Of a DNA stretch of 64,000 nucleotides, positions 16,276 through 26,435 are shown in pieces; position 1 is the first letter of the stretch; each line of letters begins with the position of its first letter. The notes beneath the pieces were generated by a model. The model was not told where the DNA came from and made no database searches. It was given only the letters and a program-made list of their open reading frames with translations. This stretch comes from Homoserinibacter sp. YIM 151385. Its GTDB lineage: Bacteria; Actinomycetota; Actinomycetes; Actinomycetales; Microbacteriaceae. A program made the position numbers and the translations under genes. The stretch lies in assembly GCF_027912415.1 (NCBI RefSeq), contig NZ_CP115175.1:62001-126000 (forward strand), in the 5' to 3' direction.

Positions 16276-16952
16276 GGCGCCTCCTCCTCGCCGGGCTGCC
16301 CGGCATCCTCGATCTGGGCGGCGCCCGCGGCGACCGCCTCGGCGAGCGCCGCGAACTCGGCATCGCCCGCCGTCCCCGCGAGCACGAAGGTGGACCCGCC
16401 GAGCTCGCTGACCAGCGCGTACGCGCGGTTGCCCGCATCCCTCGCCTCGCGCTGGTCGTACACCGTCCAGCTCGCGCCGCCGAGCTCGACGGTGCCGCTC
16501 GGGATCGCGCCCCGCAGCTCGGTCGAGACCCAGCTCGCGTTGCCCTCGAGGCCCTGCACGAAGCCGATGTAGCCCGTCTGGCCCTCGACGCGCGGCGTCA
16601 GGAGGCCGATGCGCCAGGAGGGGACGTCGCCCACGGCCCGGTACTCGGCCCGGTTCGAGCTCCAGCCCGCGGGCAGCTCGGGGATCACGAGCCGGCCGCC
16701 GGCGTCGTCCTGCGCGCTCGCGCCGATCCGTGCGAAGTCGACGCTCTCGCGCGGGGCGGGATCCGGTCGCACGACCACGAGGATCAGGAACGCGACGATC
16801 GCGAGGGAGGCGACGAGCGCGATGACGAGGTTGAGCGCCGTCTGGTTCGCGCGCCGCTTCGCGCTCGCCGCGGCCTTGCGGTCGGCCGTCTCCTGCGGGG
16901 TCTCGGGGCGGCCGAGCTCCGCGACGATGCGCGGGCCGCGCTCGCCGCTCAC
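16272..16952 (-). CDS. DUF4245 membrane-anchored protein
   Basis: This 226-residue protein has a cytoplasmic N-terminus with [20 protein letters not shown], one transmembrane helix (about residues 40-63) and an extracytoplasmic domain ([32 protein letters not shown]) typical of actinobacterial DUF4245 (Rv1100 type). Function is unknown. It is coupled by GTGA to xseB upstream and to carbonic anhydrase downstream, so it belongs to one transcript with both. Confidence 0.85.
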   Translation of the reverse strand: MSGERGPRIVAELGRPETPQETADRKAAASAKRRANQTALNLVIALVASLAIVAFLILVVVRPDPAPRESVDFARIGASAQDDAGGRLVIPELPAGWSSNRAEYRAVGDVPSWRIGLLTPRVEGQTGYIGFVQGLEGNASWVSTELRGAIPSGTVELGGASWTVYDQREARDAGNRAYALVSELGGSTFVLAGTAGDAEFAALAEAVAAGAAQIEDAGQPGEEEAP

Positions 16953-17194
16953 GAGCGGTCGGCGCCCTCGGCGCCGGTCGCCGTCGCCGCGGCGCGCGCA
17001 CGATCGAGTCGCTCCTTGGCGCCGAGCAGCCACTCCTCGCAGCGCTGCGCGAGCGCCTCCCCGCGCTCCCAGAGCGAGATCGACTCCTCGAGCGTCGCGG
17101 CGCCCTGCTCGAGCCGCTGGACGACCTGGACGAGCTCGTCGCGGGCGGCCTCGTAGCTCAGGGATGCGACGTCGGTCTGGGGGGAGTCGGACAC
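16949..17194 (-). CDS. xseB: Exodeoxyribonuclease VII small subunit
   Basis: This 81-residue helical protein has the family core [45 protein letters not shown]. It complexes with XseA to form exonuclease VII, which degrades single-stranded DNA. The GTG at 17194 was chosen; a GTG two codons upstream is also possible. It lies ten bases after xseA and overlaps DUF4245 by four bases. Confidence 0.93.
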   Translation of the reverse strand: MSDSPQTDVASLSYEAARDELVQVVQRLEQGAATLEESISLWERGEALAQRCEEWLLGAKERLDRARAAATATGAEGADRS

Positions 17195-17204
17195 GGCCAC
17201 GAGT

Positions 17205-18449
17205 CTAGCCGCGACCGGCGATCGTCTCGGCGGGGCCCTCGACGCTCGTGGAGAGCCCGCCGTCGGCGAGGGTGAGGAGGAGGGTCGTGCCCGCCGGCGC
17301 ATCCGCCGCGCTGCGGAGCGCCCGGCCGTCCGGCAGCTGGGCGATCGCGTAGCCGCGGTCGAGGGTGCGCTGCGGCGAGAGGGCCCGGAGGCCGCTCGCG
17401 AGCTCGGCGACGCGGGCGCCCGCGCGCTCGAGCTGGTGGTCGACGAGGGTCGAGCCGCGCTCCACCCAGCGCACGACCTCCTCGGCGCGGCGCTCGACGA
17501 GCGTGCCCGGCTCCGCCAGCACGGGGCGCGAGCGGAGCTGGCCGAGCCGGTCGATCTCCTGCGCGACGAGTCCCGTGACCCGCAGCCCGATGCGGGCGCG
17601 CGCCTGCTGCACGCGGGCGAGCTCGTCGGCGACGTCGGGCACGACGCGCTTCGCGGCATCCGTCGGGGTCGAGGCGCGGAGGTCGGCGACCTCGTCGAGG
17701 AGGGGGCGGTCGGCCTCGTGGCCGATGGCGCTCACGATGGGCGTGCGCGCGGCGGCCGCGGTGCGCAGCAGCTCCTCGTCGCTGAAGGGGAGCAGGTTCT
17801 GGAAGTCGCCGCCGCCACGGGCGACGATGATGACCTCGACCTCGGGGTCGGCATCCAGCTCGCGGATGCCGGCCGCGACCTCCGTCGCTGCCCGATCGCC
17901 CTGGACGGCCGCGTAGCGGACGCGGAAGCGGACGCCGGGCCAGCGCAGCTGCGCGTTCCGCAGCACGTCCTTCTCGGCGTCGGAGTCGCGGCCCGTGACG
18001 AGCCCGACGACGCCGGGGAGGAAGGGGAGGGGGCGCTTGCGCTCCGGGTCGAAGAGCCCCTCCTCCTGGAGCTTGCGCCGCAGCCGCTCGAGGCGCTCGA
18101 GGAGGTCGCCGAGGCCGACGTGCCGGAGGTCGTGCACCTGCATCGTGAGCGTGCCGCCCTTGACCCAGTAGTCGGGCTTCACGAGGGCGACGACGCGGTC
18201 GCCCTGCGCGAACTCCTCCGTGAGCCTCGAGCGCACGCTCGACCACAGGCTGATGGAGACCGTCGCGTCCTGCTCGAGGTCCTTGAGCTTGCCGTAGACG
18301 TTCGCGCCGCGGACGTTCCACTGGGCGAGCTCGCCCTCGACCCAGACCGAGCCGAGCCGGTCGATGTAGCCGCGGATCTTCTGCGAGAGGGTGCCGACCG
18401 GCCACGGGGACTCCGGGGTCGGGGCCGCCGCGTCCGCCTGCTCGCTCAT
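17205..18449 (-). CDS. xseA: Exodeoxyribonuclease VII large subunit
   Basis: This 414-residue subunit has an N-terminal OB fold ([23 protein letters not shown]), the catalytic domain with [36 protein letters not shown] and [31 protein letters not shown], and a coiled-coil/C-terminal part ([12 protein letters not shown]). It forms exonuclease VII with the adjacent xseB product. On the minus strand TAGCCT lies 13 bases before the ATG at 18449, giving an essentially leaderless start. It is divergent from ispH, as in mycobacteria. Confidence 0.96.
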   Translation of the reverse strand: MSEQADAAAPTPESPWPVGTLSQKIRGYIDRLGSVWVEGELAQWNVRGANVYGKLKDLEQDATVSISLWSSVRSRLTEEFAQGDRVVALVKPDYWVKGGTLTMQVHDLRHVGLGDLLERLERLRRKLQEEGLFDPERKRPLPFLPGVVGLVTGRDSDAEKDVLRNAQLRWPGVRFRVRYAAVQGDRAATEVAAGIRELDADPEVEVIIVARGGGDFQNLLPFSDEELLRTAAAARTPIVSAIGHEADRPLLDEVADLRASTPTDAAKRVVPDVADELARVQQARARIGLRVTGLVAQEIDRLGQLRSRPVLAEPGTLVERRAEEVVRWVERGSTLVDHQLERAGARVAELASGLRALSPQRTLDRGYAIAQLPDGRALRSAADAPAGTTLLLTLADGGLSTSVEGPAETIAGRG

Positions 18450-18508
18450 GCCGGACAGGCTACGGGATGCCGCCGACCCCGGCCCGGCTGCTCCACAGGC
18501 GGCCCGCG

Positions 18509-18514
18509 TAGGAT
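18509..18514 (+). promoter_or_regulatory. -10 element TAGGAT of ispH
   Basis: TAGGAT lies 16 bases before the ispH ATG in the 75-base divergent gap with xseA. A very short leader is expected. Confidence 0.5.
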
Positions 18515-18524
18515 CGATCACGCT

Positions 18525-19598
18525 ATGACGATCACGAACGGGGCCCTCGGCGTGGCCCTCGAGACCCCGCGGACGCCCCAGCGGCGCGAGCGCCTCCGCG
18601 ACGAGCCCGTCGCGGGCTCCAAGCGGGTCCTCCTCGCCGCGCCCCGCGGCTACTGCGCCGGCGTCGACCGCGCGGTCGTCGCGGTCGAGAAGGCGCTCGA
18701 GCACTACGGCGCCCCCGTCTACGTCCGCAAGCAGATCGTCCACAACGTGCACGTCGTCTCCGAGCTCGAGCAGCGCGGGGCGATCTTCGTCGACGAGACC
18801 GACGAGGTGCCGCTCGGCTCGCACATCGTCTTCAGCGCGCACGGCGTGAGCCCCGCCGTCGTCGCCTCGGCGGCCGAGCGCGAGCTCCACGCGATCGACG
18901 CGACCTGCCCGCTCGTGACGAAGGTCCACCGCGAGGCCGTCCGCTTCGCGAAGCAGGACATGGAGATCCTCCTCATCGGCCACGCCGGCCACGAGGAGGT
19001 CGAGGGCACGATGGGCCACGCGCCCGAGCGCACCACGCTCGTGAACAGCCCGGAGGACGTCGACTCGATCGTCGTGCGCGACCCCGACAACCTCGTCTGG
19101 ATCTCGCAGACCACGCTGTCGGTCGACGAGACGATGGAGACCGTGCGCCGCCTCCGCGAGCGCTTCCCGAACCTCCAGGACCCGCCGAGCGACGACATCT
19201 GCTACGCGACCCAGAACCGCCAGGTCGCCATCAAGAAGGTCGCGAAGGACGCCGATCTCGTGATCGTCGTCGGCTCCGCGAACTCCTCGAACAGCGTGCG
19301 CCTCGTCGAGGTCGCGCTCGAGTACGGCGCGAAGGCCGCCTACCGCGTCGACTACGCCGACGAGATCCGCCAGTCGTGGCTCGACGGCGTCGAGACGGTC
19401 GGCGTGACGAGCGGCGCGAGCGTGCCCGAGGTGCTCGTGGCCGAGGTGCTGCAGGACCTCGCGGATGCCGGCTACGGCGAGGTCGAGGAGGTGCGCACGG
19501 CGCACGAGGACCTCATGTTCTCGCTTCCCAAGGAGCTCAGGACGGCGCCCACCGGCGACGCCGACGCGCGCGGCCTCGGCGGGCGGCGCGAGCGGTGA
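18525..19598 (+). CDS. ispH: 4-hydroxy-3-methylbut-2-enyl diphosphate reductase
   Basis: This 357-residue iron-sulfur enzyme makes isopentenyl and dimethylallyl diphosphate in the last MEP step. The three cluster Cys are in [11 protein letters not shown] (about residue 45), [11 protein letters not shown] (about 127) and [11 protein letters not shown] (about 225). The substrate His and Glu are present in [21 protein letters not shown], and SANSSNS binds diphosphate. The presence of ispH means the MEP route operates, which bears on the DXR-like gene at 24.2 kb. Its stop overlaps the next gene (GTGA). Confidence 0.96.
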   Translation: MTITNGALGVALETPRTPQRRERLRDEPVAGSKRVLLAAPRGYCAGVDRAVVAVEKALEHYGAPVYVRKQIVHNVHVVSELEQRGAIFVDETDEVPLGSHIVFSAHGVSPAVVASAAERELHAIDATCPLVTKVHREAVRFAKQDMEILLIGHAGHEEVEGTMGHAPERTTLVNSPEDVDSIVVRDPDNLVWISQTTLSVDETMETVRRLRERFPNLQDPPSDDICYATQNRQVAIKKVAKDADLVIVVGSANSSNSVRLVEVALEYGAKAAYRVDYADEIRQSWLDGVETVGVTSGASVPEVLVAEVLQDLADAGYGEVEEVRTAHEDLMFSLPKELRTAPTGDADARGLGGRRER

Positions 19599-20179
19599 GC
19601 GAGGAGCGGGCGCCCGGGGCGCGGCCCCGGCCGCGGTACGGCGAGTACGCGACGCCCGAGGAGGTGGCCGCCCTGCGCGGCGATCCGCCGCCGCCGGACC
19701 CCGCGAGCCGCATCCCCGCGCCCGAGGAGCGCGCCGACCCCGCTCGGGTCGCGGCACCCGTGCCCGCCGGGGCCGCCGCCGGCGACCGGGCCCGCGCCGC
19801 ATCCGGGCCGCGCCGCTGGGATCGCCCCGCGACCGTCTTCCTCATCGCGCTCGGCGTCTTCCAGATCGTCACGAACGCGCCCCTCCTCACCGACTTCGGC
19901 ATCCAGCTCGACCGCCTCCTCGCCGACATGGGGATTCCGGCATGGTCCGCGACGCAGGCCGCCGACGCGACCGGCTGGGCCGTCCTCGCGGCGTGGATCG
20001 TGCTCGCGGTCCTCGGCGCGCTCTGGGCCGTGCGCCGTCTGCGCCGCGGCCGCACCGCCTTCTGGGTCCCGCTCGCGGCCGGTGTGCTCGCGGCGGTGAT
20101 CCTCCTGGTCGCGCTCGGCGCGCTCCTCCTCGGCGACCCCGCCTACCTCGAGTACGTGCAGGAGCGGCCGGCCGGCTGA
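19595..20179 (+). CDS. DUF6264-like membrane protein
   Basis: This 194-residue protein has a Pro/Ala/Arg-rich cytoplasmic N-terminus with [16 protein letters not shown], then about three transmembrane helices (residues 80-100, 125-145, 160-182). The YGEYATPEE motif recalls the Microbacteriaceae DUF6264 family; that assignment is from memory and moderate. It is coupled to ispH by a GTGA overlap, as seen for such genes in related genomes. No function is known. Confidence 0.65.
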   Translation: MSEERAPGARPRPRYGEYATPEEVAALRGDPPPPDPASRIPAPEERADPARVAAPVPAGAAAGDRARAASGPRRWDRPATVFLIALGVFQIVTNAPLLTDFGIQLDRLLADMGIPAWSATQAADATGWAVLAAWIVLAVLGALWAVRRLRRGRTAFWVPLAAGVLAAVILLVALGALLLGDPAYLEYVQERPAG

Positions 20180-20234
20180 GGCTGAGGGTGCGCGGCACGT
20201 CGCGCCGCCCGCCCGCAGGTGGCATCATTCGAGC

Positions 20235-21620
20235 GTGCGACCCGTGCCCGGGGCGCACGCGAGGACCGGGGGGATGCGCATGCGGGTCGCCGTCCTCCCT
20301 CGCGATGTCGCCGCCGGGGTGATCACGGGATCCCTCTCCCGCATCGGCTGGGCGGTCGGCGCCGTGAGCCTCGTGCTCGACATCCCCGTCGTCGTCGAGG
20401 TCTACCTCGCCGCGGGGCAGGGCGACTTCCTGCCGCTGCCGGTCACGCTCCTCCTCCTGCAGCTCGGCCTCCTCGGCTTCGCGGCCTGGTGGGCGCGGCC
20501 GCTCGCCGTCGTCTTCTACCTCCTCGCCGGCGGCGCGGTCGCGGTCGGCTTCCAGCTCGAGGTGATGAACAGCATCCCGGAGGCGCACGACGTGCACACC
20601 TTCATGCTCAACCGGCCCCTCGTCGCGCTCGTGCTCGTCGGCATCACCTCGACCTCGACGATCGCGGGGATCGGGTGGCTGCTCGTCGGCTCGGGTGTCG
20701 CCATCAGCGTGCACGCGATCACGGCGCTCATCCACGGGAGGGAGTTCTCGCCGGGCCTGGGGCCGCAGGTGGTGCTGGGGCTGGGCCTCGTCGCGTACCT
20801 GACCTTCGCGGCCGTGCAGCGGGTGCAGCGGCGGCGCGTGCCGAACTTCGACGAGCTCGAGGCGGAGACGCAGCGGCTGCAGCACGGCGAGGACCTCGCG
20901 CGGCGCACGACGGCCGCGGTGCACGACACGCTCCTCAACGACCTGTCCATCATCATGAACGGCCCGGATCGGCTCGACGAGGCCGCCCGGCAGCGGCTGC
21001 GCGAGGACCTCGACACGCTCACGAGCGCCGAGTGGCTCAGCACCGCCGACGCGGTCGTGCCCGCCGACCACCAGGGGGCCGAGATCCGCAACCGCATCAT
21101 GCGGATGGTGAGCGACTTCCAGTGGCGCGGCCTCTCCGTGCAGGTGACCGGCTCGGGATCGGGCATCTACCGGCTCGAGGACGGCGTCATGGAGGCCGTG
21201 CTCGGCGCCCTGCGCGCCGCGCTCGAGAACGCGCTGCGGCACTCCGGCGCGGACGTCGCGCAGATCGTCATCGCCTACGAGGACGACCGGCTGACGGTCA
21301 TGGTCATCGACCAGGGGCGTGGATTCGACCCGCGCGGCGTGCCCGAGGACCGGCTCGGCGTCCGGAGCTCGATCGTCGAGCGCATCGAGGGCGTCGGCGG
21401 CCGCGTCTCCATCTGGTCGACGCCCGGGGAGGGCACCTCGATCGTCATGACGGCGCCGATCCTCGAGACGGTCGTCGCCCACGAGCCATCGCGCCATCGC
21501 GACCCGCTCGACGCCGAGCTCGTGCCGGGGCTCGACCCGGAGCGCGACGGGCCGCAGCAGGCGGGCGGGCCGACCGCGCGGGATGCCGAGGCGGAGCGGG
21601 GCGACGATGCCGCCCGGTGA
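20235..21620 (+). CDS. Membrane sensor histidine kinase (NarL/LuxR-partner type)
   Basis: This 461-residue protein has five or six N-terminal transmembrane helices (residues 25-195), a DHp-like helix with LARRTTAAVHDTLLNDLSIIM (candidate phospho-His about residue 231) and an HATPase_c domain with N-box ALRAALENALRHS, G1 DQGRGFDP and G2 GEGTSIVM. Such kinases usually pair with LuxR-type response regulators, but none is adjacent. The GTG at 20235 lies 12 bases after CATCAT, supporting this start; ATGs at 20274 and 20280 behind a G-run are alternatives. The C-terminal 50 residues are charged and low-complexity. Confidence 0.72.
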   Translation: MRPVPGAHARTGGMRMRVAVLPRDVAAGVITGSLSRIGWAVGAVSLVLDIPVVVEVYLAAGQGDFLPLPVTLLLLQLGLLGFAAWWARPLAVVFYLLAGGAVAVGFQLEVMNSIPEAHDVHTFMLNRPLVALVLVGITSTSTIAGIGWLLVGSGVAISVHAITALIHGREFSPGLGPQVVLGLGLVAYLTFAAVQRVQRRRVPNFDELEAETQRLQHGEDLARRTTAAVHDTLLNDLSIIMNGPDRLDEAARQRLREDLDTLTSAEWLSTADAVVPADHQGAEIRNRIMRMVSDFQWRGLSVQVTGSGSGIYRLEDGVMEAVLGALRAALENALRHSGADVAQIVIAYEDDRLTVMVIDQGRGFDPRGVPEDRLGVRSSIVERIEGVGGRVSIWSTPGEGTSIVMTAPILETVVAHEPSRHRDPLDAELVPGLDPERDGPQQAGGPTARDAEAERGDDAAR

Positions 21621-22755
21621 GCGCGCCCTCGCGCTCTCGGCGCAGCGCATCGACCCGCTGAGCTGGTTCACCGGGCCGAACCTCCCGCTCGTGCTGACCG
21701 GGGTGGTCTTCAGCTGGGGGCTCGCGGCGGGCCTGCTCACGACGAGCGGCACACGGCTCGTCTGGCAGGCGGCCGCCCTCGTGCTCATGACCTCCGCGAC
21801 CCTGTTCGTGCAGTTCATGACGCGACCCCAGCAGCGCGCCTTCGACGGCGTCATGGGCGCTGCCGCGCTCGCCACGGCCTCCCTCGGCTTCGTCCTCTCG
21901 GCCATCGGCTACGCCGGCCAGGAGGGCTTCCAGGTGCAGCTGTGGTGGGCGCCGTTCGGGGTCGCGCTGACGCTCGGCGCACTGGGGCCGTACCTCTCGA
22001 CGCGCGAGATCGTGCTGCTCGGCGGCGCGACGACCCTCGTCACCGTGCCGATCTGCTGGGCGATCGTCGCGGACACCGTGACCGACTGGGGGCCGATCGC
22101 GACGGTCGTGATCATCGCCTTCCCGCTCCTCGCCGGCATCTGCGTGACGGGCGTGTTCTCGCACCACGTGGTCGGGCGGATGCGGGTGCTGCTCGAGCGG
22201 CGCTCGCAGCTGGTCGTCTCGACCGACGTCGTGCGGGACGACGAGGCCGAGCGCCTCGAGCGCATCCGCCTCGCGCAGCTCACGGCGCGGGCGGTGCCGT
22301 TCCTCGAGGAGCTCATCGAGCGAGGCGAGATCCAGGATGCGGACCGCGCGCTCGCGGGTCAGCTCGCGCGCCGGGTGCGCGATGACCTCGTCGCGCAGGC
22401 GAACCGCAGCTGGCTCGAGACGATCGCGGCCGAGACCCACATCGCGGTCATCGATCCCGACGGCCGGGCGGATCGCATGCGCGCCTCCCAGCGGACGGCG
22501 CTCCGCGGCCTCGTGCGCGCGATCCTCGGGACGCCGGGGATCGACCCGACCTCACTGCTCGTCGAGCTCCGCACCCGGCCGGACGGCTCGACGGCGGTCG
22601 GCGTGAGCCTCGACGTGGAGCTGCCGGAGGGGAGGCGGATCATGCACCTCGCCCCCTACCTGCTGACGCTGCGCACCACGGCGGACGGCCTCGTCTGGGA
22701 CGACGAGCAGTTCCTCAGGGTGTCGTTCGAGTTCCCCTCGGGCCCGAGCGCCTGA
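21607..22755 (+). CDS. Membrane protein partner of the histidine kinase; possible degenerate sensor
   Basis: This 382-residue protein has six or seven transmembrane helices (residues 20-195) and a cytoplasmic helical region (DEAERLERIRLAQLTARAVPFLEELIERGEI) placed like a DHp domain. A C-terminal domain ends in LRTTADGLVWDDEQFLRVSFEF. No HATPase N or G boxes remain. The overall plan mirrors the preceding kinase, and the genes overlap by 14 bases. It may be a degenerate kinase-like subunit forming a hetero-complex with it. That is inference from layout; the family was not recognised. Confidence 0.55.
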   Translation: MPPGERALALSAQRIDPLSWFTGPNLPLVLTGVVFSWGLAAGLLTTSGTRLVWQAAALVLMTSATLFVQFMTRPQQRAFDGVMGAAALATASLGFVLSAIGYAGQEGFQVQLWWAPFGVALTLGALGPYLSTREIVLLGGATTLVTVPICWAIVADTVTDWGPIATVVIIAFPLLAGICVTGVFSHHVVGRMRVLLERRSQLVVSTDVVRDDEAERLERIRLAQLTARAVPFLEELIERGEIQDADRALAGQLARRVRDDLVAQANRSWLETIAAETHIAVIDPDGRADRMRASQRTALRGLVRAILGTPGIDPTSLLVELRTRPDGSTAVGVSLDVELPEGRRIMHLAPYLLTLRTTADGLVWDDEQFLRVSFEFPSGPSA

Positions 22756-22766
22756 GCCGCTCGCCG

Positions 22767-22834
22767 GTCGAGGAGCGCGCGGCGGAGCCGGACGCGTCGC
22801 GAGACGCGGGCTCCTGCGTCGCGCGCTCCTCGAC
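22767..22834. terminator. 68-base composite hairpin between convergent genes
   Basis: Three stacked stems make one hairpin: 14 bp perfect (22767-22780 with 22821-22834), GGAGCC/GGCTCC (22784-22789 with 22809-22814) and CGCGTC/GACGCG (22793-22798 with 22803-22808), with a GCGA loop. It fills the gap between the sensor-like gene and fba, which converge. A bidirectional terminator or REP-like element is likely. Confidence 0.72.
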
Positions 22835-22846
22835 GGGCAGATCGGA

Positions 22847-23878
<1,032 letters not shown>

Positions 23879-24030
23879 GGCGTCCTCTCATCGGCGGAGC
23901 CGTGCCGGCTCCGGTGCATGACCGCGGGCGCGATGGGTCAGCCCGCGTCCCCTGAGTCTATTGATCCGACGGGGCGCGCGGATGCGGTCGCCAGCTGGGC
24001 TGGCCTGGCGGAGGCCTCGGCGTCGCGGGC

Positions 24031-24059
24031 TTGACATTCGATCCGATTCGGCGCACGAT
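24031..24059 (+). promoter_or_regulatory. Promoter of the acid-sugar cassette
   Basis: A perfect -35 TTGACA (24031-24036) is followed after 17 bases by CACGAT (24054-24059). This is the only consensus-grade -35 noticed in the window. The predicted start near 24066 is just upstream of the FadR-type operator. Confidence 0.65.
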
Positions 24060-24070
24060 GTCTGTCACGC

Positions 24071-24087
24071 AGATGGTCAGACCATCT
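24071..24087. promoter_or_regulatory. GntR/FadR-type operator
   Basis: AGATGGTCAGACCATCT is a perfect 17-base palindrome with the TGGTN(3)ACCA core typical of FadR-subfamily GntR sites. It lies just downstream of the predicted transcription start, where a bound repressor would block elongation. The regulator at 25,608 is the obvious ligand-responsive partner. Confidence 0.8.
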
Positions 24088-24152
24088 AGCCGAACCAACG
24101 AACACTCAGTTCCGAAGGCGGGATCGCCCGTCTACAAAGGGGTAGATCCGAG

Positions 24153-25508
24153 ATGAATCTCTTCTCGCTCATGCAGGCGCGCACCGCCGAATCCGGCCCG
24201 ATCCGGGTCGGCGTCATCGGCGCCGGCAAGTTCGCATCGATGTTCCTCACGCAGGCCGTGAACAGCGACAACATCCACGTCGTGGGCGTCGCCGACATCG
24301 ACACGCAGAAGGCGAAGGGCGCCCTCGCGCGCACCGGATGGCCGGCCGAGCGCTACGCCGCCGCGAACCTCGACGAGGCCGTCCGCACCGGCGGCACCGC
24401 CGTCATCGACAGCTCGGACAAGCTCCTCACGCACCCCGCGGTCGAGGTCATCCTCGAGATCACCGGCAACCCGCTCGTCGGCACGTACCACGCGGTCACC
24501 GCGATCGACAACGGCAAGCACGTCGTCATGGTCAACGTCGAGGCCGACTGCATGGTCGGCCCGCTCCTCCAGCGCCGCGCCCAGGCGGCCGGCGTCATCT
24601 ACACGATGGCCTACGGCGACCAGCCCGCCCTCATCTGCGAGCTCGTCGACTGGTGCCGCACCGTCGGCTTCGAGCCCGTCGCCGCCGGCAAGGGCACCAA
24701 GTACCTGCCCGAGTACAACTACTCGACGCCCGACACCGTGTGGAACTACTACGGCTTCAGCGACGAGCAGCTCGCCTCGGGCGACTACAACCCGAAGATG
24801 TTCAACTCCTTCCTCGACGGCACGAAGTCGGCGATCGAGATGGCGGCCGTCGCGAACGGCACCGGCCTCATCCCGCAGGACGAGGGCCTCAACTTCACGC
24901 CCTCCGGCGTCGACGACCTCTCGACCCTCATCATCCCGAAGAGCGCCGGCGGCACCCTCTCGCGCTCCGGCACGGTCGAGATCGTCTCCTCGCTCAACCG
25001 CGACGGCACCGACGTCTTCCGCGACCTCCGCTGGGGCGTCTACGTCACCTTCGAGGCCAAGACCGACTACGCGGTCCAGTGCTTCGCCGAGTACGGCGTC
25101 CAGACCGACCCCTCGGGCCGCTACGGCGAGCTCTACCGGCCGTACCACATGATCGGCCTCGAGCTCGGGGTCTCGATCGCGGCCGCCGTCCTCCGGGGCG
25201 AGGCCACCGGCGCCCCCACGGGCTTCCGGGGGGATGTCGTGACGACCGCGAAGAAGGACCTCAAGGCCGGCGAGACCCTCGACGGCGAGGGCGGCTACAC
25301 CGTCTTCGGCAAGCTCGCCCCCGCCGCCACCTCGCTCGCCGGCAACGCCCTCCCGCTCGGCCTCGCGCACGGCGCGAAGCTCATCCGCGACGTCCCCAAG
25401 GACCGCACGGTCTCGTGGGACGACGTCGAGGTCGACGAGACCCAGTTCGCCACCCGCATCCGCCGCGAGCTCGAGGCCGAGTTCCGCGCCGAGCACGCCG
25501 CCGTCTGA
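24153..25508 (+). CDS. NAD(P)-dependent oxidoreductase with C-terminal SAF domain (COG4091/DRL-like)
   Basis: This 451-residue protein has an N-terminal Rossmann fold (VGVIGAGKFASMFL, about residue 22) as in homoserine dehydrogenase, a central catalytic part (ANGTGLIPQDEGLNFTPSG) and a C-terminal SAF domain (about residues 340-440, TTAKKDLKAGETLDGEGGYTV). It belongs to the homoserine-dehydrogenase-like SAF family that includes the Brucella DXR-like enzyme DRL, but most members are uncharacterised. Being first in an operon with a GntR regulator, MHS transporter and DUF1537 kinase, it more likely oxidises an acid sugar before phosphorylation. Substrate is unknown. AAAGGGG precedes the ATG. Confidence 0.75.
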   Translation: MNLFSLMQARTAESGPIRVGVIGAGKFASMFLTQAVNSDNIHVVGVADIDTQKAKGALARTGWPAERYAAANLDEAVRTGGTAVIDSSDKLLTHPAVEVILEITGNPLVGTYHAVTAIDNGKHVVMVNVEADCMVGPLLQRRAQAAGVIYTMAYGDQPALICELVDWCRTVGFEPVAAGKGTKYLPEYNYSTPDTVWNYYGFSDEQLASGDYNPKMFNSFLDGTKSAIEMAAVANGTGLIPQDEGLNFTPSGVDDLSTLIIPKSAGGTLSRSGTVEIVSSLNRDGTDVFRDLRWGVYVTFEAKTDYAVQCFAEYGVQTDPSGRYGELYRPYHMIGLELGVSIAAAVLRGEATGAPTGFRGDVVTTAKKDLKAGETLDGEGGYTVFGKLAPAATSLAGNALPLGLAHGAKLIRDVPKDRTVSWDDVEVDETQFATRIRRELEAEFRAEHAAV

Positions 25509-25607
25509 GCGCCCGCCGCCGTCCGAGCCCCGAGCCGAGGGAAACTACCATGGAAGCAGTCGAGCGCACCTTCCGCGCCGACGAGCGACTCGAGGAGTTG
25601 ACGCGGC

Positions 25608-26354
25608 GTGACGGACGGCGGCTGGGAGCCGGTGCAGCGGATGCGCACCTACGAGCAGGTCATGGCGCAGATCGAGGAGCGGATCCTCGACGGCCGGCTC
25701 AAAGCGGGGGACCACCTGCCGAGCGAGCGCGACCTGGCCGCCCTGCTCGGGGTCTCGCGGCCCTCGCTGCGGGAATCGCTCCGGGTGCTCGAGGCGCTCG
25801 GGATCGTGGACATCCGGCGCGGCGGGGGAGCGGAGGGCGGCGCCCTGCTGCTCGACTCGCCCGGCCCCGGCCTCGTCAACCTGCTCAAGCTGCAGCTCTC
25901 GCTGGCGCACTTCAGCTGGAACGACGTCCTCGAGACGCGGCTCGCGCTCGAGGCCTGGTCCGTCACGGAGGCCGCCTATCGATCGAGTGACGACGACCAC
26001 CGCGAGCTCGCCGCGATCCTCGACCTCATGGAGGCCGAGGGGATCGAGACCGGGGAGTTCAACCGCCTCGACGCCGCCTTCCACCTGCGGATCGCGGAAT
26101 CGACCGGCAACGCGCTGCTGGCCCACCTCATGGGCTCGCTCCGCGTCGCCATCCACCGCCAGATGATCGAGATGTACGCCGAGCTCGACGACTGGCGGCG
26201 CACCGCCACCATCGTGCGAGCCGAGCACCGCGGGATCCTCGCGGCGATCGTCGCGCAGGATGCGGCCCTCGCGGGCCGACTCGTCAACGAGCACATCACG
26301 AACTTCTACAAGATCGGACACGTCGCCGGGGAGGCGACGACCGGCGCGAGCTGA
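25608..26354 (+). CDS. FadR-subfamily GntR transcriptional regulator
   Basis: This 248-residue regulator has a GntR winged helix (about residues 12-75: LPSERDLAALLGVSRPSLRESLRVLEALGIVDIRRGGG) and an FCD ligand domain (about residues 95-235). Metal-binding residues are visible in RLDAAFHLRIAES (Asp, His), VRAEHRGIL (His) and VNEHITNF (His), suggesting a metal-chelated carboxylate effector. The GTG at 25608 lies ten bases after GAGGAG. It sits between the oxidoreductase and transporter genes and probably represses the operon through the palindrome at 24,071. Confidence 0.88.
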   Translation: MTDGGWEPVQRMRTYEQVMAQIEERILDGRLKAGDHLPSERDLAALLGVSRPSLRESLRVLEALGIVDIRRGGGAEGGALLLDSPGPGLVNLLKLQLSLAHFSWNDVLETRLALEAWSVTEAAYRSSDDDHRELAAILDLMEAEGIETGEFNRLDAAFHLRIAESTGNALLAHLMGSLRVAIHRQMIEMYAELDDWRRTATIVRAEHRGILAAIVAQDAALAGRLVNEHITNFYKIGHVAGEATTGAS

Positions 26355-26361
26355 GGCTCCG

Positions 26362-26393
26362 CCGGCCGCTCCCCGACACGGGGGAGCAGCCGG
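26362..26393 (+). repeat. Intercistronic hairpin between regulator and transporter
   Basis: GCTCCCC (26368-26374) pairs with GGGGAGC (26381-26387), extended by CCGGC/GCCGG outside one-base bulges. There is no T-run after it, so partial termination or mRNA end-protection is as likely as full termination. Confidence 0.5.
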
Positions 26394-26435
26394 ACGCACC
26401 GGGCTCCCGACTATCAAGGGAGATACGACCCGACC

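Noticed and set aside
17205-19802. Apparent single frame fusing an antisense ispH translation to xseA
   Set aside because: Only the xseA part has family motifs; the upstream extension is antisense to ispH and passes the xseA promoter.
24153-25508. Homoserine dehydrogenase assignment for the SAF oxidoreductase
   Set aside because: The Rossmann part is similar, but the C-terminal SAF domain and operon context do not fit threonine/methionine synthesis.
25550-25607. ATG at 25550 as the start of a short gene or of the GntR regulator
   Set aside because: It is out of frame with the regulator and leads into a shadow frame without family similarity.
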